DNA of 64,000 bases from Distichodus sexfasciatus (GCA_032718565.1 JAVGVS010000390.1:98354-162353); one strand, 5' to 3'. Shown: positions 1-12,640, numbered from the stretch's first letter. The notes: generated by a model from the letters alone, not told the origin. Program-made: numbers and translations.

Positions 1-470
1 AACTTGTAAAGCTACAACTTTTTAAAACACTAACTTTTAAAGCTGCGACATTTTAAAAACGGTAAGTTTTAAAGCTACAACTTTTTAAAAACAGTAACTT
101 ATAAAGCTACAACTTTTTAAAACACTAAATTTTAAAGCCACGACATTAAAAAAAAAAAATTACTTCTAAAGCTACTACTTTTTAAAAACTAACTTTTAAA
201 GCTACGACATTTTAAAAACGGTAAGTTTTAAAGCTACAACTTTTTAAAAACAGTAACTTGTAAAGCTACAACTTTTTAAAACACTAACGTTTAAAGCCAC
301 GAAATTTAAAAAACAATTACTTTTAAAGCTACTACTTTTTAAAAACTAACTTTTAAAGCTACGACATTTTAAAAACGGTAAGTTTTAAAGCTACAACTTT
401 TAAAAACACTAACTTTTAAAGCTACAACTTTTAAAAACACTAACTTTTAAAGCTACAACTTTTTAAAAAC
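1..470. repeat. AT-rich minisatellite, units of roughly 30 bp
   Basis: About fourteen imperfect tandem copies of a unit built around TTTTAAAGCTACAACTTTTT followed by AAAACACTAAC. Copies alternate between variants with CTACAAC and CTACGAC in the centre. The array starts before the left edge. No coding potential is seen. It lies just downstream of, or within an intron of, the claudin gene on the minus strand. Confidence 0.9.
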
Positions 471-570
471 AGCTTTGCATCTCATAAGCTGCTGAAAAAG
501 AAGTTAAGTTAGTATCTTAAAGTAAGGAGTGTGATGGAGCGGCGCGGAAAGTGAGCGGTCGGAGCCACAC

Positions 571-790
571 CTGAGTATCCCAGCAGGCCGTAGAGCGGCC
601 GGCACTCGGTAAAACCCGAAGTGGAGACCTCGCAGTCCTGCCACAGGCCCTTGTAGGTGTAGACGGAGGTGACCACGTCGCCCTGCCGGTCTTTAGTGCT
701 CCAGTTGTTCATGGCGGTGGCGGCAATGACGGAGGCGACCCCCAGCAGCCCCAACACGAACCCCGCCGTCTGCAGCACCGTGTTGCCCAT
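571..790 (-). CDS. cldn18: claudin-18-like, first coding exon (partial gene)
   Basis: Claudins are four-pass tight-junction proteins that set paracellular permeability. This exon encodes the N-terminus, the first transmembrane segment (about residues 7-27) and most of the first extracellular loop. The loop carries the claudin signature GLW followed by two cysteines: KGLWQDC, then FTEC ten residues later. The motifs IAAT, WST, VTSV and SGFTECRP match claudin-18 better than other claudins. I chose the second ATG at 788-790 because it gives the same N-terminal length as mammalian claudin-18; an in-frame ATG at 803-805 would add five residues. The exon ends with a GT donor at 569-570, in phase 1, where claudin-18 exon 1 is also expected to end. 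The remaining exons lie beyond the left edge. The neighbouring sox14 supports the call, because SOX14 and CLDN18 are adjacent in human. Confidence 0.85.
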
Positions 791-3700
791 CTCTACGCTC
801 GACACACACTCTCAACACACACGCTCAACACACACTCTCAACGCGCCCGCTCTAGGGAAACTGGGGCCGGACGGGGCGGACCTGCGGGTTTAATCTCCAA
901 AAGAGTGTGTGCTGGAGCACGTGGGTGTAAACGTGCAGGCCGACGCCAACGCCACACGAGCGCTCGTGATAAAACCAACACGTTCGAAACTTAACACTAA
1001 AGAGGTTACAGCTTTTATTAGGGGTAAACATCTCGGTCCGGCACTCAATAAATTATTATTTTGGTATATTATTTTTAACGCCCAAATGCAGGTGTATTAA
1101 TTAAAGGCCAGTTTAAATTTAAAGGAAAGTTTAGTTGCAACTGTGTGAGTGGATTTAACACAGGATCAACGCCACGGTCTCAAACAGGGACTTGCCCTTT
1201 ATTATCAGCCTCATTATGAATCTAGATCATGAAAATTAACACCAAATTAGATTAAAATGAAAAACCACTCCGCGCTGATATCTACAGGCACCTCTAGATG
1301 TAGTGTAACACTGTGCATTGTGCATTTGTGGAGTTACTTTTGGTATTCAATTGAAGTTGAAGCGGAAAGTTGAACCCAGACCCTGGTAGAGCAGCCGGCG
1401 TTCAATAAATATTTACATTTTTATTTTTATTATTATTATTTTTTTTACGTATAAATGCTTGTGCTTTTAATAAAGGAAGTGGTCTAGCCGTAAACACGTT
1501 GGCGCTCTTATCTCACGATCAACACCAGGGTTGAACGGGGACTCACCGTTTATATACTGTGAAAATGTACTAATCATGGAAATAAACGGCAAACGTCAGT
1601 TTTTAGATTACAACGAACAATCACACACTGCGCAGTTCCGCTTGTTTTTACATTTTGGCCAGTTGAAGTAGAACCCTTACATGTGCCCTGCGGTGTGGTG
1701 GCGCCTTCCCAGGGTTGTTCCCTGCCTTGCGCCCGTCAGCTCCCGGGATAGGCTCCGGTGTCCCCCACCCCGTGACCCCGGTTGGGATTAAGCGGTTAAA
1801 GAAGAAGTAGAACCCTTACAAAAACTTTAGGCAGCTTCTGGCAAACAGTCGCCGTTAAGCTTTGGCAGCAGGGGGATATTTTCACATGCAAATTAGGTTT
1901 GTGACAGACTTGTGGTGGACTTACGCACCTGGCAAATTTGTCACCAAAAGGTCACTACGAGTGTGTCATTACTGGCTAATTCTTCTGACGAATCACCGGT
2001 CAATACATTTGTCACCTGTGGCAATTTGTCATTGTTGTCAGACCGTTGCTGCAAGTTTAGCACTAGCGACTGACGACGGGAACATTTTTCTGGCAAAATG
2101 CCACAAATATTGAGTTCTTGTAAGACAAAGTAGAACCCAGAGACCGGAAGAGCGAGCGGCATTCCATAAATATTATTTTTGTGTATTATTTTTAACGAAC
2201 AAATGCAGGTGCGTTAATTAAAGGAAGTGGTTTTGCCATAAACACGTTGCTGCTCTTATCTCAGGATCAACACTAGGGTGAAACAGGGACTCACCGTTTC
2301 TTATCGGCCTCATTATACTGAGCAAGTCCGGCCTGTAGCCGCGCAGCTGAAACGGAGCCAATGACAGACGTTATCAGAGTTGTTTTCATCACGACAAAAC
2401 CTCACATCGCTCAGAAACGTGTGGATTTATCTCTAAATATCAGTTTAAGTTTGGGGTTTTTGACGGTGGGAAGGTTTCTGTTTGGTGGCTGGGTTTTGGA
2501 GCTGCTGATAAAGTCTCTCACACACACCACGCTGTGTACACAACGGGACAATCGACAGCCCTGACTCACTCGAGTTTCTGTAACAATAGATTCTGTCTGT
2601 TACACGAGCTATTTAAACGTCATCGGTCTTGTTCCAACATGTCGTTTAAACGTGGATTCAATTGTAAAAGCAAAAAAAAAGCATCTTTGTCGTGGCATTC
2701 TGTATAAACCTCTATTTTTAAGCATTTATTTATTACTATTTATTACTGTTTACTTATAAATTACTATTTGTAAAAAGTATAAAGGTTGGAGCTCTAATTT
2801 TGATTAGATCATTCAACAAACTGCACTTTTTATCATTTAATAACATTTTATAAACTGTAAACGTTCACCTTGAGTTATGCTTTCCAGCCGGGAGTATATG
2901 TTATATTTCATTAGTCATTTGATGAGCTAAAATTAGCTGATTTCATTTTTATGTTTACTTCACATATTACAGATTCCCCGAGAGTGTATTTTTATATTCT
3001 GTAAAGTCAGAAAACGTTAATACTGCACTTATTATTCATCTGCTACTGCAACACTGTAATTATAAATGAGGTTTTTGGAGTTAATATTGTCTGAAAAACT
3101 GTATTTTTAGAGTTATTATTGTACGAATTAAAGTCGTAGGATCTATCCACAAACTCTACTCCATTAAAACTCTATGGACCGGTTTCTTGCTCATGGATTA
3201 AGCCTAGTCTTGGACTAAGCTTAATCCTTGACTGGGAAATTGGTTTTATACGTACTTAAATACACTCACCGTCACTGTGACACGAACATTTCAGAATAAT
3301 TACTCTAAACAAACAGTAAACACCATTTACAGGAACTTGCTGTTTTTTTAACCATTCCATTGATAAACTTACAAATCTATTTACGGAAATTAATTCTATT
3401 GATTTTTTAACATTACAATGACAAATGACATTTATCTACAAGCACTTCTAGATTCTAGAGTTACACATTTATTGTTCAGTTAGAACTCAACCTGAAGATC
3501 ACAGAATCCCGTAGAGCGGTCGGCGTGCTGTGACTATTAAAAAAATGTTTTCATGTAGAAATACATGTGCTTTAATTAAAGACAATAAATTAATTATTCC
3601 CTTTGATGGATTAAATGAAATTTATTGATCAATTAATTCATTAAATGGTCGTCTGCTCTTTTCCACTCCAGATTTTAGACCATGTGCTCTTCCCAAATCT

Positions 3701-3847
3701 ATGGAAAAGTGGAAATCTATAAAATATGGACCATTTAACCAACATTTCCCTCATGTTTATTCCAGTCATTAACATTTTTGATCAATTTTCCACACAGCAC
3801 AACATTGTCATACGCGGTCCATCACAGCGATGGTCCGTTTTCCACTT
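791..3847. other. intergenic, cldn18 to sox14
   Basis: The first 60 bases hold short CAACACACACGCT-like repeats, probably the cldn18 5' UTR and promoter. From 1030 to 2345, and again near 3500, diverged copies of one segment recur (listed separately). 1684-1800 contains a fragment of a widespread fish interspersed repeat (GGGATAGGCTCCGG and GGGATTAAGCGGTTAAAG). 3178-3243 is a copy of a palindromic GGATTAAGCCTAGTCTTGG element. Nothing looks protein-coding. Confidence 0.6.
1030..2345. repeat. diverged repeated segments
   Basis: Three related blocks (near 1030-1200, 1375-1560 and 2130-2330) share this order: a phrase like AGAGC-GGCATTCAATAAAT, a TTATTTTTAACG run, AAATGCAGGTG, TTAATTAAAGG, a CATAAACACGTTG phrase, TCTTATCTCAGGATCAAC and GGGACTCACCGTTT. 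A fourth, weaker copy is near 3505-3590. They may be remnants of one interspersed repeat or a local duplication. Confidence 0.6.
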
Positions 3848-4492
3848 TCACGCTGAGAGATTGGGGTTTAATCCCGACCTCTTCACACCCGGCAAAAGTA
3901 AATAAGCTACGGGATTTTGCAGGCTGGCGCTCGGCCATAACGGGCAGCTGCAGGGCACAAAGTGTGCGGGGTTAACCGTCCCGAAACTGCCCCCGACCCC
4001 GTTATTAAAGCCCAGCGCAGGGGCGAAAGGCAACACCCCGGGGGTAAAACAGGGGGGCACGTCCAAAATCCTCTGCACTCCCCCAGCACAGAGGAGAGGA
4101 TGCTGCAGGTGCGGAGACGGAGCCATGAATCCGGATTTGTCCGAGCAGAAGGAAAGCGTTTCGGGGAGAAATTCCCGCACCTGGTCCGAGTCTCCCAGGT
4201 AAGGGAGGGCGAAGACGAGCCTCTCGCTCCTGGCCAGATTTTTGGGTTTGCGTCTGGGGCGGTACTTGTACTCGGGATGCTCCTTCATGTGCTGAGCTCG
4301 CAGCCGCTTGGCCTCGTCGATGTACGGCCTCTTCTCCGACTCCGACAGCCGCTTCCACTCCACCCCGAGCCGCTTGCTGATCTCCGAGTTGTGCATTTTG
4401 GGGTTGTCCAGGGCCATCTGCCGCCTCTGACCCCGAGACCACACCATGAAGGCGTTCATGGGTCTTTTGATGTGATCCACGGACTTGGCCAT
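3848..4492 (-). CDS. sox14: SoxB2 HMG-box transcription factor, divergent sox14
   Basis: A single-exon open frame of 214 codons. SoxB2 factors bind the DNA minor groove at ACAAT-like sites and mostly repress transcription during neural development. Residues 7-85 form the HMG box: HIKRPMNAFMVWSR, then PKMHNSEISKRLG, then KRPYIDEAKRLRAQHMKEHP and YKYRPRRKPK. After it come LPYLGD and a C-terminal block (VPCSCPLW, SLQNPVAYLLLPG), which is the conserved SoxB2 tail and is closer to SOX14 than SOX21. The protein is shorter than usual SOX14 (about 240 residues). It also has substitutions inside the normally near-invariant box (RRQMALDN instead of RRKMAQEN, LGVEWKRL instead of LGAEWKLL). The start is the ATG directly before the HMG box, as in other Sox14 proteins. 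Neighbour cldn18 supports sox14. It could be a fast-evolving duplicate. Confidence 0.88.
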   Translation of the reverse strand: MAKSVDHIKRPMNAFMVWSRGQRRQMALDNPKMHNSEISKRLGVEWKRLSESEKRPYIDEAKRLRAQHMKEHPEYKYRPRRKPKNLARSERLVFALPYLGDSDQVREFLPETLSFCSDKSGFMAPSPHLQHPLLCAGGVQRILDVPPCFTPGVLPFAPALGFNNGVGGSFGTVNPAHFVPCSCPLWPSASLQNPVAYLLLPGVKRSGLNPNLSA

Positions 4493-5955
4493 TTCAGTCC
4501 AAATAAATCGAATTACTTAACAGTTGCTGCAGAAACGTCCATCTGACTTTGTGGTAAGAAAATGTGGAAGAAGAAGAAGAAGAAGAAGGGAAATCATCTA
4601 AATACGTCCACGCAGGAATCCAGGGTCCATCATTAAACATGAAATTAATTTTAAAGAGCGCTTAATTAAAGCAAAGTTACATTTTGGATTCTCTATGGTC
4701 CTTCGGTTGGAGAGGTTTGAAGCAATGCGAAGGGTTTCACATAAATATTTGGAGTGAAGAGCACACGCTCAGACACACACACACGCTCAGACACACCCTT
4801 CTGTCCAATCGGCGAGGCTCAAACACATAATGCCATTATAATAAAAACCGGAAAATCAGACATTTAAGAAAAACTCCATCCATCAAAGAGATTATAATAA
4901 ATCCAGTTTTTTTGGGGAAAAGTAAGAAAGTTAGAGTCTGTAGTTCAATATTCTCAACTTTTACAATCCTTATCCTAAATATTTATTCGTGATTAAATAC
5001 GACAAAAAAGTCTAAATTTCAAATGTTTATTTATTTATTTTCTCATTTTTATCACAAATGTGAAAAGGTTTATTTGCTGGATTTTCTAAACTCCCAGAGA
5101 CAATCTGAATTAATCTGAATCTTGTTTTGGGTGGAAAGGAGCTTCTTTAGGGTCTCAGAAAACTCAGGTCCCTAATTAAATATGTATTTTTAATATGGAC
5201 TGTATCCTGGCTGTATATTAAAATTGTAACTAATTTAACATCTGAGGTAACATTTGACAAAAATCGCGAGTTCTAGATCATTTCGTCGGGTCGTGATGCT
5301 GTCCATGGTGCTGAAGATGCTCACTGTCACATTTTAAAATGTCAATAATTATTCTTTATACAAAATTAACAAAGAATAAACGCTATTCAGTTCCACATGA
5401 GCCAAAAGTGACCGTTACCAAGTCTCATAATATTCAGTGATTTTCATACAGTTCACACGACTACTTTCAGCATTTTTTACAGGAATGACACATATTAAAC
5501 ACATCAACAGTACTGGTAAATAAATGTGACTTCATTCGAATATTCGAAATGTCTTTATGTTCAGCTCATTTATATAAAGATTTTTCCCTTTTCTTCCCCA
5601 CTGCGGGCGTACGGCTGAAGTCTTCTCTAAAATCCTCTTCTAATCCCCTCGGCTCAACGAAACCACTCATTTGGCCATTGTCTGCTGGCAAAAGAAACAT
5701 CCACGAGACAGAGTTGTGTTCCAGTTCGCACTGTTCACAGACAAAATCCATGAATACACTTCAACGTGCGCTGATACAGAGCAGCCGAATAAATCAGCTT
5801 ATTCTCACTCCGTAAACATCCCTCAACACTGATGAGCTGCTGCTCCACTGAAGACAAGACGGACTTGGAATTATTCAGCTCAACGATAAAGTCTCTGCAG
5901 TGCTGAGTTTTGTTAAATAAAAAAATAAAATAAAATAAAAAATGTAAAAAATAAA

Positions 5956-5956
<1 letters not shown>

Positions 5957-5988
<32 letters not shown>

Positions 5989-6139
5989 ATGGATTAACAA
6001 TTAATTACATTAAAGACAGAAATCTTATATTTTTAATATATTAATTATATTATATTATCGCTCAAACTCTTAATATCTATGATATATTATGAACTTGATT
6101 ATATTACTGTTAATATAATAATATAAAAGATAAGCAATC

Positions 6140-6194
<55 letters not shown>

Positions 6195-6420
6195 GATCAT
6201 CTAGATTTTTAGATTAATCTAAAATAGATTAATAATCCGTATACATGTATATAATCAATAATAGTATATTATTACAAACAAACTCTTAATATATATGATA
6301 TATTAACATTAATAATGTAATATGCATAATAATAATAATAATAATATATATATTTATTATTATTATTATTATACATGGATGAATAAATTACATTAAAGAC
6401 AGACTGTTAATCTATATTTT
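5957..6420. repeat. AAT/ATA microsatellites in AT-rich DNA
   Basis: Uninterrupted (AAT)n runs at 5957-5987 and 6141-6195 and a mixed ATA/ATT run at 6328-6372. They are separated by degenerate AT-rich sequence with repeated AATCTA and ATATATGATATATTA phrases. Confidence 0.85.
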
Positions 6421-8134
6421 ATTATGTAAGAAATTGTAGTATAATATTATAGACAAACTCTTAATGTGTATTATAATAGATTATCTATTAATATACAGTA
6501 TATGTATAAAACACTAGCTGTCTATAATAAGTAATAATAAATAAATAAATAATTCATCTAGATTTTCAACTCAAAATAGATTAATAATCTATTATACACA
6601 TATAATTATATACATATATATATTATAATAAGATTAATTGAGTTATTATTAATACAGTACTTTACAGTACAGTCAAATAAAACCCTGGAATTATTTGCTG
6701 TTTTTTTTACTCAATCTCATTCCATTGATAAACACAAATCTATTTCACAGGTAATTATTTAAGCTTTTAGAGGAAATAAATGTGTATTTTGTAAATAATA
6801 CAGAGCTTCGATAACACAGAGCCACTGCAGCTGCAGTTTCAACTCTCTGGACATGGCCACTGTGATCAATTAGGCAACGATTGTTGTGGCTGAATGTGGA
6901 TCTTCAGACGCTGCAACACCTTTCATATTCACAAACACATCAAACTCCCTCTTGACTGCGTCCTGACCCCAGCGCCGCGTGAGGGACGCCGTTTACCAGC
7001 TCCTGAGATGTGCTCAGAAGTGGGATTCTGGGATTTTATTTAAGCTCACACTTAGTTTAATCATGGCTAGGAGGCGTCCGGCTCTCTTTAGCTTTTTGGT
7101 GAAAATATAGCCTAGTAAATCGTTGAGGAGGCAAAGCGACAGTTCAAAATCCTCCCCAACGTGTGGAGTGCTACCCTATATACATTGACATTAAGACTCA
7201 CCCCCGTTTCGCAGATAAAGCTGAGGGATAAGGGTGAGGGGTCATTACCGCGGGAAATCGCCCGGGTCAGGCACTTCACAGGAAAGTAGCTGAACGCTGG
7301 ACAGAGATTTATAACTTAGGAATTAGGAAGAAACTCGCAAGTGAAATGCGTTCGGTAAGCAGAAGCGCGCTGACTTTATGTAAGAGGGGCTCAGGCGGCA
7401 TCTTAAAGGATAAAGTCATATTTAAGGGGAAGTTTCAGATGAAGCAAAGGGTCAGAGATTTACTGTCACTTATTAGGGGTCCAAGCACACCGCAGGAGGT
7501 GTTGAATGAATCATAATCGATGCATCGAGGCGTGGGCGATTCTGCATCGGCCGCACAGTGGCAGATTATGTCGATTATAACCAGGTTTTCTGGCGGTCCT
7601 GCTTATGGTCCTGTGGCATTGCAACTGGTCCGTGACGTGTAGTCCACTTTCTCTACTGGCGTCACTTTTGGCGGGATTCCTTTTTTCATGTTTCAAAACT
7701 TGTTTCCAATTCGATCTGGGCATCTTTTGAATGTTAATGAACTGAATGCAAAAGATTTTAAAAAGTAATGGCCTCTGTACGGCATAAAAATTCAAGTGAA
7801 AACGAACGTCCCGGGAGCAACTATACTGCGTGCAATGTGAAGTAATGTAGAAAAATTGATGGGCTGCATCAAGATATCGTAATAAATGTCGTAGCACTTG
7901 TCGAATCGAAGAAGAGAGGAATAAAGCCCTGCTGGTTATAGCGGTTAGAAGGCAGAAAAGTTTTTATGCCAGTGTGTTGCTGGAAAGTTGGGATTGGGTT
8001 GTGTTTTTTGGGGTCGAACGCGCAGCAATGCAGTTGCAGAAGAACCGAATCCCATTCACACTGCAGCGTACTGGGGATTACGGCGCAGTTTAAGAAGATT
8101 TAGAGCTCAAGACATCTTTGAGACTCTGGTGTCC

Positions 8135-8138
<4 letters not shown>

Positions 8139-8168
<30 letters not shown>
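8139..8168. repeat. (TG)n microsatellite
   Basis: Fifteen uninterrupted TG dinucleotides directly before GCACATATAT. Confidence 0.95.
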
Positions 8169-8638
8169 ACATATATTTCTGACAGACTTATTTTGAGGAC
8201 AAATTTTACTCTATAATGGAGTCAAACCTACTTTTTGGGCCCAAAAATATTGAATATTTTATATTTACATAAGAAAAATCAAATATAAAACAAATACATA
8301 CATTGACATCACAACATATTTTTAGATGTAAAAAGAATGTGAAACATGAGAAAAGTTTTATTTTCACTTGTGCTCATTTGGTTGTGGTTAGGTTTAAGGC
8401 CAGCTGTAGATCTACGTCCCCTAAATTACGGTGACATAAAATGTAAACAACAAATCAATATCATGATTAATTTACCTGGATTATGATTTATGAACATTTC
8501 TTGTCTGGGTTTTTGCCTTCATACAGAGTGGCTCAAAAGATGTCTCACCAGACAAAATGTAATTTTACAGGGGAAACACTTTTCAACAATTCCTGGAAAT
8601 ATTACTTGATTTTTAAAATAACAACTGTTTAGTTATTC

Positions 8639-8642
<4 letters not shown>

Positions 8643-8709
<67 letters not shown>

Positions 8710-8733
8710 CCAAATATAACAGTAAATATAGTG

Positions 8734-8804
<71 letters not shown>

Positions 8805-8810
8805 TATAAA
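8643..8810. repeat. (TA)n microsatellites
   Basis: Two nearly perfect TA tracts (about 8645-8701 and 8738-8796), separated by a short segment with TACACACCAAATATAACAGTAAATAT. That segment partly recurs just after the second tract. Confidence 0.95.
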
Positions 8811-10375
8811 TATAAACTATAAGTAAATATAGTATATACACACCAAATGTAATGTAGTAAAAAGATTCAGCACGTTAAAATGAAAAAGTGACCAGCTTTC
8901 ATACATTCAGCGTCCTCGTGTGGTGGTTGGTGTGAGGTTGTGTCAGTGGTTTGGGTGAGAATGGATTTCTGTTGTGTTTGTGTGTGTGTGTGTGTGTTCT
9001 TGTACTTGCACTGCTTAGTGAGAGCCAAAATGAGTTTTAACCATGAGTTAGGACATTTTACTTGGGAGAGTGAGGACTTTTTAGTGGTCCTCACTTCTTT
9101 ATTTCTTTTACAAAAAGAAATACAAGTTTATTTGAAAAACTAAAAGTGTAGAAAGATTTTTGGTTACTGGTTTTTGGTTACTTTTGGTTACTGAGGTTAT
9201 GTTTAGGTTAGGTGTAGTAATTATTTGATACAGTAATATTAGAAGTCAACGGAGGTCCTCACTACTATATAAGTACAAGGATATGTGTGTGTGTGTGTGT
9301 GTGTTCCCGCAAACCACAGCTGCTCGACCAGTCCTGTAGTGAGTGAGATCTTAAACGTCAGTGGGAAAACACCTGAAATTTCTCACCCGCGAGTTCCTTA
9401 TTCTGCTTTTCAGTAACATCGCTTGTCAGCCTCCAGACGAGAACAGTCACAAGTGGAGACGCGTTTCTGCAAGAAACACGATGAAGTGAAAGTTTTCTAG
9501 CTGTTCGAGTAGAAAGACTTTGATTAATCGCACTGAAGTGAATGGGGAAAGAACGAGGATGATAAGCCAATGAAAAAAGACGAGTGCGTGTGGAAACATA
9601 TTGAGATGCGTGTTCAGTGAGGTGGGGTAAGAACCGTGGTGAGAAAACAGGCCTAAATGCCACGTACGCTTAACCCTTAACATGCCAAGCCCTAGGTCAT
9701 CAGCGTTGTTCACCAAGCTGGGGGTCATCAGGGGACCCCATGGTTTCTTTTGTTTTTCAGTTGTTTGTTGCGGTAGATTACTCCAAAATAGGTTTTGGGG
9801 TTTCTACGACTATATTTAGGCATATTTTGTTTATTTATTTCAACAGTAGTAATAGTAAAGAAAAATATAATCCATATAGTCTTATTCATAAAGTGTTTAC
9901 ATTTTTTACATTCCGATTGCATATGGTATTTAAAAAAACAGCTATATAATGTCACTAAAATAAATGGTACAGATTCATCTTTTGCCATCGCTACAGTCCT
10001 TAGTCCATGTCGCTCAAGACATCATCCGGGTCACTTACATTGCTCATCCAGCATCCGAACAGTGTCATCATCACAGGCTTTTGTTGGCGGGACATTTCCA
10101 AACTTTGCAATGTTCCAAAACTGCAAAAAGACAAGAATTGATCAAATTTGAAATTACTATACCAGGTGAAGTCCTGCCGGGACCCCAAAGATATTTCATT
10201 TTAAACGTTTTTTATGAATGAATTTTATATAAGTCTAATTATATATATATTTTATCTTAAACTGACGGGACACATATACAAAAATCAAGAAAAAAAAATT
10301 AGTTATAGTTACAGCAGGATCACTAAAATGTCACTCTGGGGTCGCCGAGGATACCTTAGTATATTAAGGGCTAGT

Positions 10376-11110
10376 GTAGGGTGACCAGACGTCCTCTTTT
10401 TGGACATTGGACCTGGACAATGGGTCGCAGACGCTGGCAGCTCGCAGATTGGGACGCAACCCGTGCGTCGTTTAGATCCGGGAGTCGCTTTCATAAAGAA
10501 CCGATTCCTCGATTCAAGGTGGCTAAGAACTAGGAATCGAGCTCCAGTCAAGAATCCAGCAGTTCACCATTAACAGCCTACAAACTAAATCCCTATTTTA
10601 CCATAAATATTCACATGAAGAGGTACAGTAGAGCGATGTCTCTCTGCGTGACTGTAAAATCGATATTTTTAATGTTCCGGTGCAGTGTAGTTTTCAATCA
10701 GTCACGAATTGCACATGGATAAAGTTAATCAATACTGGTTAGAATATGAAAACATATTCAAGATTAAAACGTTATTTCTTACATAGTTACACAAGAATAA
10801 CATAGTAGAGAAAGATAAACTTGTTCTAGTTCGAAGTATTGTTCAAGTAATATTTAATTAGGTAAGCATATATATTAAATAAAAATTAGCGTTGATCTCG
10901 TTTATATGAAAAACACTCCCCATACAAAAGTTATATATAATCAATTTATTAAGAAGTTATACAATTATATATATAAATATATATATAATTTTGATTACAT
11001 ATAAGCATATTTAGTAAATGAATTAACTGAAACTGTCACATCTACTGTATGTATCGTTAAGTTCACTTTCGATTTTCAAAATCCAAATATATATATATAT
11101 ATATATACAT

Positions 11111-11175
<65 letters not shown>

Positions 11176-11216
11176 GGCCCGAGGCTAAGTGACAAATTTT
11201 AATCTGGTCACCCTAC
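10376..11216. mobile_element. non-autonomous TIR DNA element, about 840 bp
   Basis: The ends are a perfect 14-bp inverted repeat, GTAGGGTGACCAGA at 10376-10389 and its complement at 11203-11216. Ends of this GGGTGACCAGA type occur on vertebrate hAT-like elements. The interior is AT-rich with a long TA microsatellite (about 11089-11170) and no transposase. A clear target duplication is not visible. Confidence 0.65.
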
Positions 11217-11754
11217 ATAATGGGAGAAAATGAATGGGTTCCTAAACGACAAATAAACAACAAGAAAGAAGGATAGAAAAAAGGCGATAGTTTATCAAAT
11301 GTTTTTGTGAAGAAGCGTAATAAAAGCGTTGAGGCAGTGAGATAATGACGAAATCACAAATACAAACCTCTTACTCAGTGTTGGTGAGTTCTGCTCCGGC
11401 TCCTGCTGATTGTTTCCTCATGCGATTTCTCATCATGCGATCTGACCACAGCATCTGAGTGAAAAAAAAAGAATCACCTGTATCACTATCATTTTAAAAC
11501 AGACATTTTTTGGAAAATTTGAAAACAGCAAGTTTAAGCAAGAAATGGATTAAATAAGCGAGGACAGAAGTCGAGCAGAGACACCAAAAGCGTTTGGTGG
11601 AAATAACTTGCCCATTCAAAGGCACTTCTGAGGTTAAAAAGCTGTAGGAAAATAAGTTTTACCATTTTGATATGATGACAACCTTGGTGACATTCACAAA
11701 AATGTTTTTCTTATTTGTGATTTATTCTGCGGTTAAGTAGAACTCTTCCACTTC
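11217..11754. other. spacer, nothing recognised
   Basis: Unique-looking AT-rich sequence between the TIR element and the LINE fragment. No coding, RNA or repeat feature was identified in it. Confidence 0.5.
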
Positions 11755-12640
11755 ATTGCAATGTGTGCTTCACATTCACAGGCAGTCCTTCACCAAACCT
11801 CGACCTTGCCATTTCTTTTGATAACTCTGTTATCATCCCCTCAAAAACGGCAAGAAACCTTGGTGTCATTCTGGGTGACGAACTGTCATTCTCTTCACAC
11901 ATTAGCAACCTCACTAGGTCCTGTAGATATCTTCTATACAACATCAGAAGAATCCGCCCCTTTCTCACTACCGAGGCTACTCAGCTTCTCGTCCAGTCCT
12001 TGGTTCTCTCTAAGTTGGACTACTGTAACTCTCTAATGGCTGGACTTACACTGAAAGCAACACGACCACTTCAGCTGATCCAGAATGCAGCTGCAAGACT
12101 TATCTTCAACGTTTCTAAATTCTCACTCACCACACCTCTGCTGCGGAACCTGCACTGGCTCCCTGTGGCTGCTCGCATCAGGTTCAAAACCCTAACACTT
12201 GCCTTCAAGGCCAAGGATGGAACTGCACCTCCTTACCTATCAGCACTTATTAAACAACGTGTCACTTCTCGTCCTCTGAGAGCATCAACTGCTGCTCGTT
12301 TGGAACCACCTCTACTTAAGAGAAGAGGAAAACATGCATCGAAACTCTTTGCAGTGCTGGCTCCTCAGTGGTGGAACCAACTTCCGCTTGCCGTTAGAAC
12401 GACTGAGTCCCTTGCTGTCTTCAAACGTCGTCTGAAGACACACCTCTTCAAAGAGTATCTAGGCGACTAATTTACCTTTTATGTAAACCTTTTATTAAAA
12501 AAAACAAACAAAAAAAACCACTAACGTGTGTCTGTCTGAACTTCTTTCCTCTAACCCATTTTTTTTTCGTTAAAGTATAAAACTTAGTCTGTGGTAATTT
12601 GGTTTAACTACAGATGTCGACAATGTAAATGCTTCAATAA
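11755..12640 (+). mobile_element. 5'-truncated LINE (CR1/L2 type), C-terminal end of ORF2
   Basis: The open frame 11763-12470 encodes the C-terminal third of a non-LTR reverse-transcriptase protein. It shows the conserved order NLGVILGDEL, LSKLDYCNSL, LIQNAAARL, LHWLPVAARI and APQWWNQLPLAVR. The catalytic FADD region is absent, so the copy is truncated on its 5' side and cannot move by itself. After the stop there is a 3' tail with AATAAA-like sequence, ending in tandem AATTCAA repeats near 12640. The frame is intact over 235 codons, which suggests a fairly recent insertion. Confidence 0.85.

Larger units (their letters stand above)
4493..10375. other. intergenic, AT-rich, no gene seen
   Basis: This stretch holds a CAGACACACACACGCT tract near 4770-4800, long AT-rich DNA with ATA/TAA microsatellites (5957-6420), a TG tract at 8139-8168, two long TA tracts (8643-8800) and TG tracts near 8980 and 9285. 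The region 8190-9280 has repeated phrases such as GAGGAC and CTCACT, which look like an old interspersed repeat. Open frames here are short and low in complexity, and I support none as a gene. It may carry sox14 regulatory DNA, but no site can be named. Confidence 0.5.

Noticed and set aside
1..470. CRISPR-like array of short direct repeats
   Set aside because: There are no spacers of unrelated sequence between units; it is a simple minisatellite in a vertebrate genome.
4005..4546. Long open frames on the other strand and in other frames over sox14
   Set aside because: They are shadows of the GC-rich sox14 coding region; only the minus frame 3848-4492 has conserved protein sequence.
7511..7897. 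128-codon minus-strand frame
   Set aside because: No recognisable domain, no splice or start support; nearby ATCGATGCATCG sequence suggests old MITE material.
8629..8841. Tyr-Ile repeat frame
   Set aside because: Translation of a TA microsatellite.
9671..10370. Possible piggyBac-like element (TTAACCCTTAA at the left, TTAAGGGCTAG at the right, acidic SDPDD frame on the minus strand)
   Set aside because: The right flank lacks the TTAA duplication, the inverted ends agree over only about ten bases, and the frame has several stops with no transposase motif.
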